A program made the translations under genes and the position numbers. Shown here piece by piece: positions 43,955-51,975 of a stretch of 64,000 bases of DNA (positions are counted from its first letter, which is position 1; each line of letters opens with the position of its first letter). The notes under the pieces were generated by a model. It saw only the letters and a program-made list of their open reading frames with translations, was not told the origin of the DNA and did not search any database. This stretch comes from Verrucomicrobiota bacterium (GTDB lineage Bacteria > Verrucomicrobiota > Verrucomicrobiia > CAIQCK01), in the NCBI GenBank assembly GCA_016222825.1, contig JACRQF010000025.1, forward strand, positions 28,244 to 92,243, written 5' to 3'.

Positions 43955-45085
43955 ATGAGCCAGACGACTGTGCCCATCGCCATCAGCGACCCGATCAATC
44001 ACCGCATCCTGGAGGTTTCGGAGGACAAGGTTCGAGGGTTCCAACGCGACCCGTTCGCCGAAATCAGCCGGCTTGCCGGCGTGGACGCGCCCGTCGTTAT
44101 CGAACGCATCCGCGCCATGCTCGCCGCGGGCGTCATCCGGCGCGTGCGGCAGACGTTGCTGGCCAACAACCTCGCTCCCGGCGCGCTCGTGGCGTGGAAG
44201 GTGCCGGACGAGAAGCTCAACGCCGGCTTCGAGTTCCTGTTGCAGAACGACCCGTTCTCCGGGCACATCGTCATCCGCACCACCGACGTGGTCGTGCCCG
44301 GCTGCGACTACAAGCTCTGGACGACGCTGAAGGTGCCGCAGGGTTACTCGATCCAGAAACATTGCGAGTTCCTGATGCGGCGTCTCGGTGCGACGGCGTT
44401 CCATCTCATGCCGGCGAAACGGATGTTCGCGCTCGGCGTCGGCCACATGCGGCGGCGCGGCATCCAGCCCGGCAGCAAAGGCGACGCGCCCGCCGAGCCG
44501 ATAGAGTTCGACGTCGTGCGGCTCTTGGAGCAGGAGTGGCGCGTGCTCATCGCCCTCAAACGCGAGTTCAAGCCGGAGGAACTCTGCCGCAACCTCTGGG
44601 ACGCGCGCGCCAGCGAAGCCGGCGTGCCGCTGGAGAAGTTCTGCGAAATCGCCGGGGACTTCAGCCGCCGCAAGCTCATCGGCCGTTTTTCGACCTTCCT
44701 CGAACATGTCAAGCCGCTCGCCAGCGGCGAGAAGGTGACCGGCTTTAATGGCCTCTTCCACTGGGCCGTGCTCGCCGGCCGCGAACTAGAAGCCGGCGCG
44801 GAAGTGGGCCGATTCCACGCGCTCACGCACGCTTACTGGCGCGATGCCGGCCCCGACTTCGGCAACGTCAACATCATGGCCGTCGCCCACGCACCCGACA
44901 AGGAGACCGTCCTCGCCCACAAAGCCGCCATTGACGCGCACCTGAAGCAATGCGGCATCCCCGTCACGCTCAGCGCCGTCTATTGGGGCGGCCGCAGCGA
45001 GATCAAGCCGTCAGAGATTTCGCCCTTCGCCTACCGCGACTGGTGCAAGGGCATGGGGCTGGATCCCGACGTGATGATGGAGTAG
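43955..45085 (+). CDS. AsnC/Lrp-family protein resembling a fused siroheme decarboxylase (AhbA-AhbB)
   Basis: About 376 residues from the ATG at 43955 (MSQTTVPIAISDPINHRIL). It is built from two similar halves, each a winged helix plus an AsnC-type alpha/beta domain. The first has 'EISRLAGVDAPVVIERIRAMLAAGVIRRVRQTLL' and 'YSIQKHCEFLMRRLG'; the second starts near 200 with 'LIALKREFKPEELCRNLWDARA', then 'CEIAGDFSRRKLIGRFSTFLEH'. The two-half architecture matches AhbA/AhbB (NirDLGH-type) siroheme decarboxylases of alternative heme synthesis, which normally are two proteins. No heme-pathway neighbour is present here, so a related regulator is the alternative. Confidence 0.6.
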   Translation: MSQTTVPIAISDPINHRILEVSEDKVRGFQRDPFAEISRLAGVDAPVVIERIRAMLAAGVIRRVRQTLLANNLAPGALVAWKVPDEKLNAGFEFLLQNDPFSGHIVIRTTDVVVPGCDYKLWTTLKVPQGYSIQKHCEFLMRRLGATAFHLMPAKRMFALGVGHMRRRGIQPGSKGDAPAEPIEFDVVRLLEQEWRVLIALKREFKPEELCRNLWDARASEAGVPLEKFCEIAGDFSRRKLIGRFSTFLEHVKPLASGEKVTGFNGLFHWAVLAGRELEAGAEVGRFHALTHAYWRDAGPDFGNVNIMAVAHAPDKETVLAHKAAIDAHLKQCGIPVTLSAVYWGGRSEIKPSEISPFAYRDWCKGMGLDPDVMME

Positions 45086-45089
45086 CTCG

Positions 45090-46304
45090 CTAAACTCTCA
45101 ACTCCGTTTTCAACGCCTCCGCGAGCCGCCGGTATTGCGGCACCGAGTTGTAGAGCTGGGCGGAGATGCGCAGCAGGCGCTTCGGAGGCGCGGGCCAGGG
45201 GATGATGGGCGCCTCGATGCGATGCCGGAGACGGAGCGTGTCCTGAAGCGGATCGGCGTAGAGCGGCGAAGTGGGCGCGGTGCTGTCGGCAGCATCGGGA
45301 ATCGGCACCGATGCCAGCGAGCCGATGAGTTCTTCCGGACACGGCGGCGCAATGCCGAGCGCTTCGCACAACACTTTTCTCCCCGCCAACGCCAACGCGC
45401 GGTTGCGCCGTTTCACTTCCGGCCAGCCGCCGGGCAGTTGCGAGCCGACGACCCGCAGCGATTCCGACACGCTCAACCATGCCGACGGATCGCACGTGCC
45501 CGTCCAGCCAAACTCGATCTGGAAGCGCGACCGGTCGGTCCGCGTCGTGTTCGCGCCATGGCTGATCGCCAGCGGACGGATAAGCGCCTGCCGGTCGCGG
45601 CGCACGACGAGAAAACCCGCGCCCTTCGGCGCGCAAAGCCATTTGTGGCAGTTGCCGGTGTAGTAGGCCGCGCCGATTTCCCGCAACCGCAACGGCAACA
45701 TCCCCGGCGCGTGCGCGCCATCCACGAGCGTCTCGACGCCGCGCGCGGCGAGTTCCTCCGCCAGCCGCTGGATCGGCATCACCAAACCGGTCTGGCTGGT
45801 GACGTGGTCGAACAACGCGAGCCGCGTCCGCGGCGTCACGCGCTCCATCACCGCCGCCACGATATCGTCCGCCGAGCGCACCGGGAACGGAACCGCAACG
45901 GCCGTCACGCGCGCGCCCCATTGCGCCGCGGCGAACTCCAGCGCGTTGCGGCAGGCGTTGTATTCGTGGTCCGTCACGAGCAGTTCGTCGCCGCGCTCGA
46001 ACCGCAGCGAACGCAGCACCGCGTTCACGCCGGCGGTGGCGTTCGTCACGAAGACCAGATCGCCCGCATCCGCGCCGAGAAACTCCGCCAGCGTCTCCCG
46101 CGCGTCGTCGAGCAGCTTCTCCAAATCGCGCACGAAAAACTGCACCGGCTGCCGCTCCATCCGCGCGCGGACTTGCTGCTGAAACTCCAGCACCGGCCGC
46201 GGGCAACTGCCGAACGAACCGTGGTTCAGGAAGACGACATCCGGGTCGAGCGGCCAGATTGCTAAACCGCCCGCGGGATGGGTTAGAGATAGATCTTCGA
46301 CCAT
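45090..46304 (-). CDS. Class V (PLP-dependent) aminotransferase, isopenicillin-N-epimerase-like
   Basis: 404 residues. The fold type I PLP features are 'VVFLNHGSFGSCPRPVLEF' near residue 23, 'FVTNATAGVNAVLRSL' for the phosphate region, 'TLVDGAHAPGMLPL' with the cofactor-contacting Asp and His, and 'YTGNCHKWLCAPKGAGFLVV' with the Schiff-base Lys near 227. The 'NHGSFG' lead and 'GAHAPGM' resemble the isopenicillin N epimerase-like/cysteine-desulfurase-related group. The substrate is not determined. It is convergent with the siroheme-decarboxylase-like gene (4 bases between stops) and follows the hydrogenase cluster on the same strand by 54 bases. Confidence 0.88.
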   Translation of the reverse strand: MVEDLSLTHPAGGLAIWPLDPDVVFLNHGSFGSCPRPVLEFQQQVRARMERQPVQFFVRDLEKLLDDARETLAEFLGADAGDLVFVTNATAGVNAVLRSLRFERGDELLVTDHEYNACRNALEFAAAQWGARVTAVAVPFPVRSADDIVAAVMERVTPRTRLALFDHVTSQTGLVMPIQRLAEELAARGVETLVDGAHAPGMLPLRLREIGAAYYTGNCHKWLCAPKGAGFLVVRRDRQALIRPLAISHGANTTRTDRSRFQIEFGWTGTCDPSAWLSVSESLRVVGSQLPGGWPEVKRRNRALALAGRKVLCEALGIAPPCPEELIGSLASVPIPDAADSTAPTSPLYADPLQDTLRLRHRIEAPIIPWPAPPKRLLRISAQLYNSVPQYRRLAEALKTELRV

Positions 46305-46358
46305 TGCGCCGCCATCGTAGCGCGAGAGACAGCCCGCTTCAACACCGATAGGCGCGGT

Positions 46359-46895
46359 TCAGACCTTCTCGACTTTTTCGTAAACGACAAGTTCGTCGCG
46401 ACCGGTCAGGTCCTGGGGATGATAACGGGGGATGGGAAGCTCGATCTGCTTGAACTTCACAGGCGCGGTCTTCTTGTCCACGAGGCCGACGGCGACGGCG
46501 ACACCATAGATGATCGCCTCCGGCCGCGGCGGACAACCGGGGATGTAGAAGTTCACGGGCACGACCTTCTCGACGGGACCGAGGACGGAGTAGCTGTCGA
46601 ACCAGATGCCGCCGCCGCAGGCGCAGGAGCCGATGGCGAAGACGAGCTTCGGCGCGGGCATGGCGTCGTAAGCGCGCTTGAGGGCCTGCGCGGTGGAACG
46701 CATCGCCGGCCCCTGGCAAAGCATCACGTCGGCGTGGCGTGGCGAGCCGACGAGCTTGATACCGAAACGCTCGACGTCATAGTAGGGCGTGAGGACGTTG
46801 AGCACCTCGATGTCGCAGCCGTTGCAGCCGCCGCTGTTGGCGTGATAGACCCACAGCGACCGGCCGAACATTTTCTGGCAAAGGTTCTTCAACAT
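46359..46895 (-). CDS. Hydrogenase/complex I small iron-sulfur subunit (NuoB-like)
   Basis: 178 residues. The subunit that holds the cluster next to the [NiFe] site: 'YHANSGGCNGCDIEVLNVLTPYYDVERFG' gives the first Cys pair, 'LVFAIGSCACGGGIW' the third, and 'FYIPGCPPRPEAIIYG' the last, as in NuoB, HycG and EchC. Its short size fits group 4 membrane-bound hydrogenases rather than a large periplasmic small subunit with a Tat signal. It passes electrons from the iron-sulfur chain to the Ni-Fe centre in the large subunit. It is the last gene of the cluster, six bases after the NuoI-like gene. Confidence 0.9.
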   Translation of the reverse strand: MLKNLCQKMFGRSLWVYHANSGGCNGCDIEVLNVLTPYYDVERFGIKLVGSPRHADVMLCQGPAMRSTAQALKRAYDAMPAPKLVFAIGSCACGGGIWFDSYSVLGPVEKVVPVNFYIPGCPPRPEAIIYGVAVAVGLVDKKTAPVKFKQIELPIPRYHPQDLTGRDELVVYEKVEKV

Positions 46896-46901
46896 GACGG
46901 C

Positions 46902-47426
46902 TCAGTCCATTTCGATCTTGATGTCGTCCACGGCCGGCTCGGTTTCGAGATACGACTTGGAGCGGAAGACCCAACGCTCGTGGGCCACGTCGTCCACGCG
47001 GTAGCCTTTCAGCTTCAGTTGCTCCAGCGCTGACGGTTCCTTGAAACAACGGCCGCACCGCTGGCAGGTGCTCATGAACAACTCGACCCGCTGCTGGATG
47101 TCGCCGATGGCGTTCGTGCCAGTCTCGAACTCGTGGCTCATCGTAATCGCCTTCTCCGGGCACACATCGGCGCAACGGCCACAGTAGGTGCAGCGCCGGC
47201 CGAGGTATTGGACAATGCGAATTTCCTGGCAAAGGTCGAAGAGAAGAATTTCGCGCGCGGGGCAGTTGTTGGCGCAACCACCGCAGCCGGTGCATTTGGC
47301 GGCGTCAAAGAGCGGCCGGCCACGGAACTTCTCCGGCACCGGTTGCGACTTCACCGGATACGGCAGCGTCACGCGACCCGCCTTCAGGCAGACAACCGCT
47401 TCCTGTAGTTTGCTCAAGACAGACAT
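46902..47426 (-). CDS. Ferredoxin-like 2x[4Fe-4S] subunit (NuoI/HycF-like)
   Basis: 174 residues. Two classic 4Fe-4S motifs: 'CTGCGGCANNCP' near residue 45 and 'CTYCGRCADVCP' near 79. An additional Cys triad 'TCQRCGRC' near 120 follows and may hold a further cluster or metal. The N-terminus 'KLQEAVVCLKAGRVTLPYPVKSQPVPEKFRG' is typical of the NuoI-like proteins in group 4 hydrogenases. It relays electrons to the NuoB-like subunit at the membrane surface. It sits between the NuoB- and NuoH-like genes, nine bases after the latter. Confidence 0.9.
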   Translation of the reverse strand: MSVLSKLQEAVVCLKAGRVTLPYPVKSQPVPEKFRGRPLFDAAKCTGCGGCANNCPAREILLFDLCQEIRIVQYLGRRCTYCGRCADVCPEKAITMSHEFETGTNAIGDIQQRVELFMSTCQRCGRCFKEPSALEQLKLKGYRVDDVAHERWVFRSKSYLETEPAVDDIKIEMD

Positions 47427-47435
47427 GCGTTCACC

Positions 47436-48356
47436 TCAATATCCATAGCTCGCCAACACCAACGCGACCAACGCCACCGCCAGCAGCGCCGCGAAGTAGC
47501 GGATGGCCTGGTCAATCCGGTAGCGCGCGTGCGTCGCCGCCACCAACGTCACCAACAGCACGAGACCCGAGACCTTCGCCCAGAACACCAGCCAGCCCAG
47601 CGGGAACATCAGGCCCGTGCCCCACGGCACAAACAGCGTCACGAAGAGCGCGCTGTAGATGACGAGCTTCGCCATCTGCGCATATTTGAAAAGCGCCAGC
47701 TTCGGCCCGGAGTATTCCATCAGCGGGCCTTCCATGATTTCCGTTTCCGCCTCGGAGATGTCGAACGGCACACGCTGGACGAACGCCTGGAACGACAGCA
47801 GCATCACGCCGCACATGATGACACCCGACCACGGAAACGCGGTGCTCGCGTAAACGGAGCCGTTCAGCACCGTGTCGAGCCGGAACGATTGCGTATGCAC
47901 CGCGCCGACGACGATGGCGACCGCAAACAGCGGCTCCAGCGCGATCATCGTCATCATCTCGCGGCTGATGCCGAGCAACGAGTAAGTGGAACCGGCCGCG
48001 AGGCCCGCCAACAGCGTGCAAATGCCGCAGAGCGTCAGCAGGTAAATCAGCAGAATCACGTCGCCAGCGGCGTTCATCGGCGCGGCGAAGCCCATCGGCA
48101 CGAGACACGCCACCGTCAGCACCGACGCCAACGACAAGTAAACCGCGAACCGCTGCATGAGCGGCGACTCGCCCGATTCGATGTCCTCCTTGCCGAGGAG
48201 CTTTAGCAGGTCGAAGTAAGGCTGCAAGAGCGGCGGGCCCTGGCGCGATTGGATGAGCGCGGTGATCTTGCGCAGCACGCCCTGGAAGAACGGCGCGAGC
48301 AGCAGCACGATGACCACGTTCGCCACACCGCCGAGGATGGAGAGGAGCGTCTTCAT
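47436..48356 (-). CDS. Membrane subunit of the hydrogenase (NuoH/HyfC/HycD-like)
   Basis: 306 residues with about eight membrane helices. The family signatures 'GVLRKITALIQSRQGPPLLQPYFDLLKLLGKED' after the first helix and 'FDISEAETEIMEGPLMEYSGPKLALFKYAQMAKL' in the middle are both complete; the latter holds the acidic residues at the entrance of the quinone- or ion-channel region of complex I homologues. It anchors the hydrophilic arm to the antiporter-like subunits. Its start overlaps the stop of the large-subunit gene (ATGA). Confidence 0.92.
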   Translation of the reverse strand: MKTLLSILGGVANVVIVLLLAPFFQGVLRKITALIQSRQGPPLLQPYFDLLKLLGKEDIESGESPLMQRFAVYLSLASVLTVACLVPMGFAAPMNAAGDVILLIYLLTLCGICTLLAGLAAGSTYSLLGISREMMTMIALEPLFAVAIVVGAVHTQSFRLDTVLNGSVYASTAFPWSGVIMCGVMLLSFQAFVQRVPFDISEAETEIMEGPLMEYSGPKLALFKYAQMAKLVIYSALFVTLFVPWGTGLMFPLGWLVFWAKVSGLVLLVTLVAATHARYRIDQAIRYFAALLAVALVALVLASYGY

Positions 48357-50029
48357 GCTTTCTTCGTCCTCGTCAGCTTCAACAACTCGTCCTGCGTCCA
48401 GACCTTCGTCGCGCCGGACTTGAGGTCAATCGTCTCCAGCCGGTCCGTGCAGGAGAAACACGGGTCAATGCTGCCGAGCGAGATCGTCATGTCGGCGAGC
48501 TGCTGGTCCTTGATCATCGCCGGAATGCCCTGAAGGTTCTGATACGTCGGCGCGCGCACGCGCCAGCGGCGCGGCCGGTTGTTCTCGCCGGTGATGACGA
48601 AGTGATGGCTCTCGCCGCGCGGCGCTTCGACGGATGACAGGCCCAGTCGGCCCACGGGCAGTTCGTCCTTGATCGTCAACTGGAGCGGCCCGTCTTCCAT
48701 CTTTTCCAGACACTGGCGGATGATCTTGATGGACTCGAAAACTTCCTTCGCCCGCACCAGCACGCGCGACCAGACGTCGCAACCGCCTTCGGTGATGACC
48801 TCAAAATCGAGACGATCGTAGGCGGCATACGGATGGTCGCGCCGGCAATCAATGTCCACGCCCGCCGCGCGCGCCACGGGACCAACCAGCCCCATGTTCT
48901 TCACGAGCGCCCGGTCTGCGACGCCGATGCCGTGCGTGCGCTTCTGGATGTTCTTGTCCTTGCTGACGGCGGCGACGACCGGCGTCCACTCGGCTTCGAG
49001 CTTGTCGAGCAGCTTGCGCAGCTCGTTCTTCACTTCCGGCGTGATGTCCCAGCGCACGCCGCCGATGACGCAAAGCGCGTAGGTCTTGCGATTGCCGCTG
49101 ATTTTCTCCGCGATCCACATGATCGGTTCGCGGATGCGCCAGCTCTGCATGAAGAGCGTGTCGAAGCCGACGATGTGGCAAGCAAGGCCGACCCAGAGCA
49201 AGTGGCTGTGCAGGCGCTCGATCTCCAACATGATGGTGCGGATGTATTCGGCGCGCGGCGGCGGCTTGATGGCGGCGGCGCTCTCGACGGCCTGCGCGTA
49301 GGCGACGTTGTGCACACAACCGCAGATGCCGCAGATGCGCTCGGCCATCATCGGGATGTCATTGTAGGTGAGCACCGACTCGGCGAGCTTCTCGATGCCG
49401 CGATGGACCATGAAGCCGCGATATTCGCAGCCGCGCACCATCTCGCCCTCGATGTAGAGCCGGAAGTGCGCCGGCTCGTCGAGCGTCGGATGGAACGGCC
49501 CGAACGGCACCACCGTGCAGCCCTCCGGCGGATCGTCAAACTTGAACTCGCGCGTGTCGTCGTAGCCTTCAGGCACCTGGTTCCACGCGAAATCCTTCCG
49601 CAGCGGATGCGCGCCGTCGGGCCAGCCGTCGGGCAGCACGAGGCGTTTCAGGTAACGATGGCCCACCGGTTCGATGCCGATGAGGTCGTGGATTTCGCGC
49701 TCGGCCCAGTTCGCAGCCGGCACCACGTCGGAGATGCTGTCCACCTGAGGGTTGTCCGCCGGCACGTGCGCGAGCACGCTGCAAAGCAGATGGTCCTCGT
49801 CGAACGCGAAATCGTGCGCGACCATGAACTGCCCGGAGAACGGCCGGTCGTCCATGCCGATGCCGATGACGTAGCGGGCGTTGAGGTCGCGGAAAAGGAA
49901 CTGGCAGACGGCCTTCAGCGCCGACGCCTCGACGAAGACGAACAGGCGTTCGTCGCAAGGCATGTCGGCCCGCTGGACCGCGGGGCCAAACTTCTCTTTC
50001 AACTGATTCAGTTTCTCTCGTGCGACCAT
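48353..50029 (-). CDS. [NiFe] hydrogenase large subunit, group 4-like (NuoCD/HycE/HyfG fusion)
   Basis: About 558 residues from the ATG at 50029, chosen because AAGGAAG lies seven bases upstream; the ATG at 50056 overlaps the preceding gene. The N-terminal 165 residues are NuoC-like (30-kDa) sequence. The remainder is NuoD-like with 'AERICGICGCVHN' (L1: R-x-C-G-x-C-x3-H) and, near the C-terminus, 'GSIDPCFSCTDR' (L2: D-P-C-x-x-C). All four Ni-ligand Cys are present, unlike true complex I NuoD, so it should bind Ni-Fe and activate or evolve H2. A C-terminal extension follows L2 rather than a simple HycI cleavage site. It overlaps nuoH-like by four bases. Confidence 0.95.
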   Translation of the reverse strand: MVAREKLNQLKEKFGPAVQRADMPCDERLFVFVEASALKAVCQFLFRDLNARYVIGIGMDDRPFSGQFMVAHDFAFDEDHLLCSVLAHVPADNPQVDSISDVVPAANWAEREIHDLIGIEPVGHRYLKRLVLPDGWPDGAHPLRKDFAWNQVPEGYDDTREFKFDDPPEGCTVVPFGPFHPTLDEPAHFRLYIEGEMVRGCEYRGFMVHRGIEKLAESVLTYNDIPMMAERICGICGCVHNVAYAQAVESAAAIKPPPRAEYIRTIMLEIERLHSHLLWVGLACHIVGFDTLFMQSWRIREPIMWIAEKISGNRKTYALCVIGGVRWDITPEVKNELRKLLDKLEAEWTPVVAAVSKDKNIQKRTHGIGVADRALVKNMGLVGPVARAAGVDIDCRRDHPYAAYDRLDFEVITEGGCDVWSRVLVRAKEVFESIKIIRQCLEKMEDGPLQLTIKDELPVGRLGLSSVEAPRGESHHFVITGENNRPRRWRVRAPTYQNLQGIPAMIKDQQLADMTISLGSIDPCFSCTDRLETIDLKSGATKVWTQDELLKLTRTKKA

Positions 50030-50045
50030 GTAAAGTCTTCCTTCA

Positions 50046-51968
50046 TCATTTGCCATCGGACACCGGCACCGGCTCCGTCTGCGGACGCGGCGCGCCGCCC
50101 ATCCAGTTCACGTAGCGTTTCAGTTCAGCGTAAAAACCGCGGGCGCGATAACGGTGCATGTCGGCTTCGCGCGCGTAACCGCAGAGCCAGGGCTTCGCGG
50201 AGCGCCGCTGTGAACCGCCGAGCTTGGCGACGCGGCGCGTCACAAGAAACATCGCCACCAAGACGAACGCGAGGAATACCGGCACGTAGATGAACTCCTG
50301 GTTCATACTGCCGAGACCCGCCCAACCGCCCGAAGGCAACGGCGGCGTCGAGGCGATCAGTTCGCCGAAACCGTGGCGGCTTCCTTCCATCGCGCGGTGA
50401 ATCAACGAAATCGGCAACACCGGCAACAAGCCGAACACGACACAGACAAACGCCAGCACGACCTGCGGCACGCGCATCTTCCAGCCAACTTCCAGCCGGC
50501 GATGCTTGTGCGTCCGCTCCGCCACGATCGCGCTCGTCCGCGACAGGAACATCACGCCGAAGAACTTGATGAACAGCGCCAGCGTGATCGCGCTGGTGAT
50601 AATTGCCACCATTGCGCACAACGGCAGCAGCCGGCACGCGGAGTTGCCCTGGATGGCCGCGGTGAAGAGGCCCCACTTGCTGGCGAAGCCACTGAAGAGC
50701 GGCACGCCCGCGATCGAGAACGACGCGATGAGCGCCGTCACCGCCGTCACCGGCATATAGCGCATGAGACCGCCGAGCTTGTTCAAATCCTGCGTGGCGG
50801 TGGCGTGGAGCACGGAGCCGGCGTTGAGGAACAAAAGGCTCTTGAAGACGCCGTGGTTGAGCGTATGGAAGAGCGCGCCGTAAAACGCCGCCACGCCGAG
50901 CGCCGACACCGCGCAGTCCGTTGAGCCGATTAGGGTCATGCAGACGCCCAGACCGAACAGGATGTAACCGCCCTGGCCGATGGTGGAGAACGCCAGCAGC
51001 CGCTTCGACAAATCCTGCCGCAACGCCTGCACCGTGCCGGTGAACAGGGTGATCGTGCCGAGCAACATCACAACGACGCCCCAGTAGTGAACCGGATAGT
51101 CCACGCAAGCCTTGGCGGGCACGAGCCAGAGGAAGCAGCGCATCAAGCCATACACGCCGGTCTTGATCATCACGCCAGAAAGCATCGCGCTCACCGGCGA
51201 CGGCGCAGCCGGATGCGCGTCTGGCAACCAAATCTGCCCGAACGGCCACATGCCCATCTTGATACCGAAGCCGACGAAGAACAGTGCCAGCGCCGTCGCG
51301 ACGGTGCCGGGATGTTTGAGCAAGAGCATCGGCAGGTGGCCGCTAATGTTGCCGAAGTCATACCTGAACATCGGCGGAATGCTCGACGGCCCGCTCGCGT
51401 TGACGAGCAACTGCGCGCCGATCATGCTCACGGCGCAGGCGATCTGCATCATGATCATGAACTTTTTGGCGGCGCGGAGCCGGCCGGGGTTCATCGGGTC
51501 AAACCGGATGAGCGTGTAGCCCGCCAGCGTCATCATCTGCCAGAAGATGAAGAAAAACCACATCATGTCCGTCGTGCTCACCAAGCCATACATCGCGGTG
51601 ATAAACATGAGGAAATCCGGATAGTAACGCCCTTTGCCGTGCTCCAGATGGTGCTGCATGTATTCGATGGAGTAGAGCGCGGCGGGAATCGCAACGGTCG
51701 CGATTAGGGCAAGAAACACGGCACTCAGACCATCCACATGCAACCGCAACGCGAAGCCGAGCGACGGCACTTCGAGGCACGTGACCGGTTCGCCGGGGCC
51801 GAACATGAGCACGCTGCCAACGCCCGCCATCACCAGCAGACTCGACACAACTACTGTGGCGAACGCAATCCACCCGACGACGGGCTTGCGTCCTCCGGTC
51901 CAAGTCGCCAGCGCCCCGCTGAGACAAACCAGCATGGCGGCGGTAACGGCATGTTCGGCGGCTATCAT
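50046..51968 (-). CDS. Antiporter-like membrane subunit 2 (NuoL/M/HyfB-like)
   Basis: 640 residues with about 14 membrane helices. The proton-antiporter motif reads 'GFGIKMGMWPFGQIWLPDAHPAAPSPVSAMLSGVMIKTGVYGLMR', with channel Lys residues. 'MTLAGYTLIRFDP' precedes it. The C-terminal hydrophilic part has 'RSAKPWLCGYAREADMHRYRARGFYAELKRYVNWMGG'. It is a paralogue of the upstream gene 51976-53916; the two share order, helix layout and the unusual C-terminal tail. It probably moves H+ or Na+ as the hydrogenase works. Seven bases separate it from its paralogue. Confidence 0.9.
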   Translation of the reverse strand: MIAAEHAVTAAMLVCLSGALATWTGGRKPVVGWIAFATVVVSSLLVMAGVGSVLMFGPGEPVTCLEVPSLGFALRLHVDGLSAVFLALIATVAIPAALYSIEYMQHHLEHGKGRYYPDFLMFITAMYGLVSTTDMMWFFFIFWQMMTLAGYTLIRFDPMNPGRLRAAKKFMIMMQIACAVSMIGAQLLVNASGPSSIPPMFRYDFGNISGHLPMLLLKHPGTVATALALFFVGFGIKMGMWPFGQIWLPDAHPAAPSPVSAMLSGVMIKTGVYGLMRCFLWLVPAKACVDYPVHYWGVVVMLLGTITLFTGTVQALRQDLSKRLLAFSTIGQGGYILFGLGVCMTLIGSTDCAVSALGVAAFYGALFHTLNHGVFKSLLFLNAGSVLHATATQDLNKLGGLMRYMPVTAVTALIASFSIAGVPLFSGFASKWGLFTAAIQGNSACRLLPLCAMVAIITSAITLALFIKFFGVMFLSRTSAIVAERTHKHRRLEVGWKMRVPQVVLAFVCVVFGLLPVLPISLIHRAMEGSRHGFGELIASTPPLPSGGWAGLGSMNQEFIYVPVFLAFVLVAMFLVTRRVAKLGGSQRRSAKPWLCGYAREADMHRYRARGFYAELKRYVNWMGGAPRPQTEPVPVSDGK

Positions 51969-51975
51969 AAGTCAG

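Noticed and set aside
48353-50029. Respiratory complex I (nuo) operon
   Set aside because: The large subunit keeps both Cys pairs of a [NiFe] site (RICGIC and DPCFSC), a hydrogenase maturation protease is present, and NuoA/E/F/G/J/K are absent.
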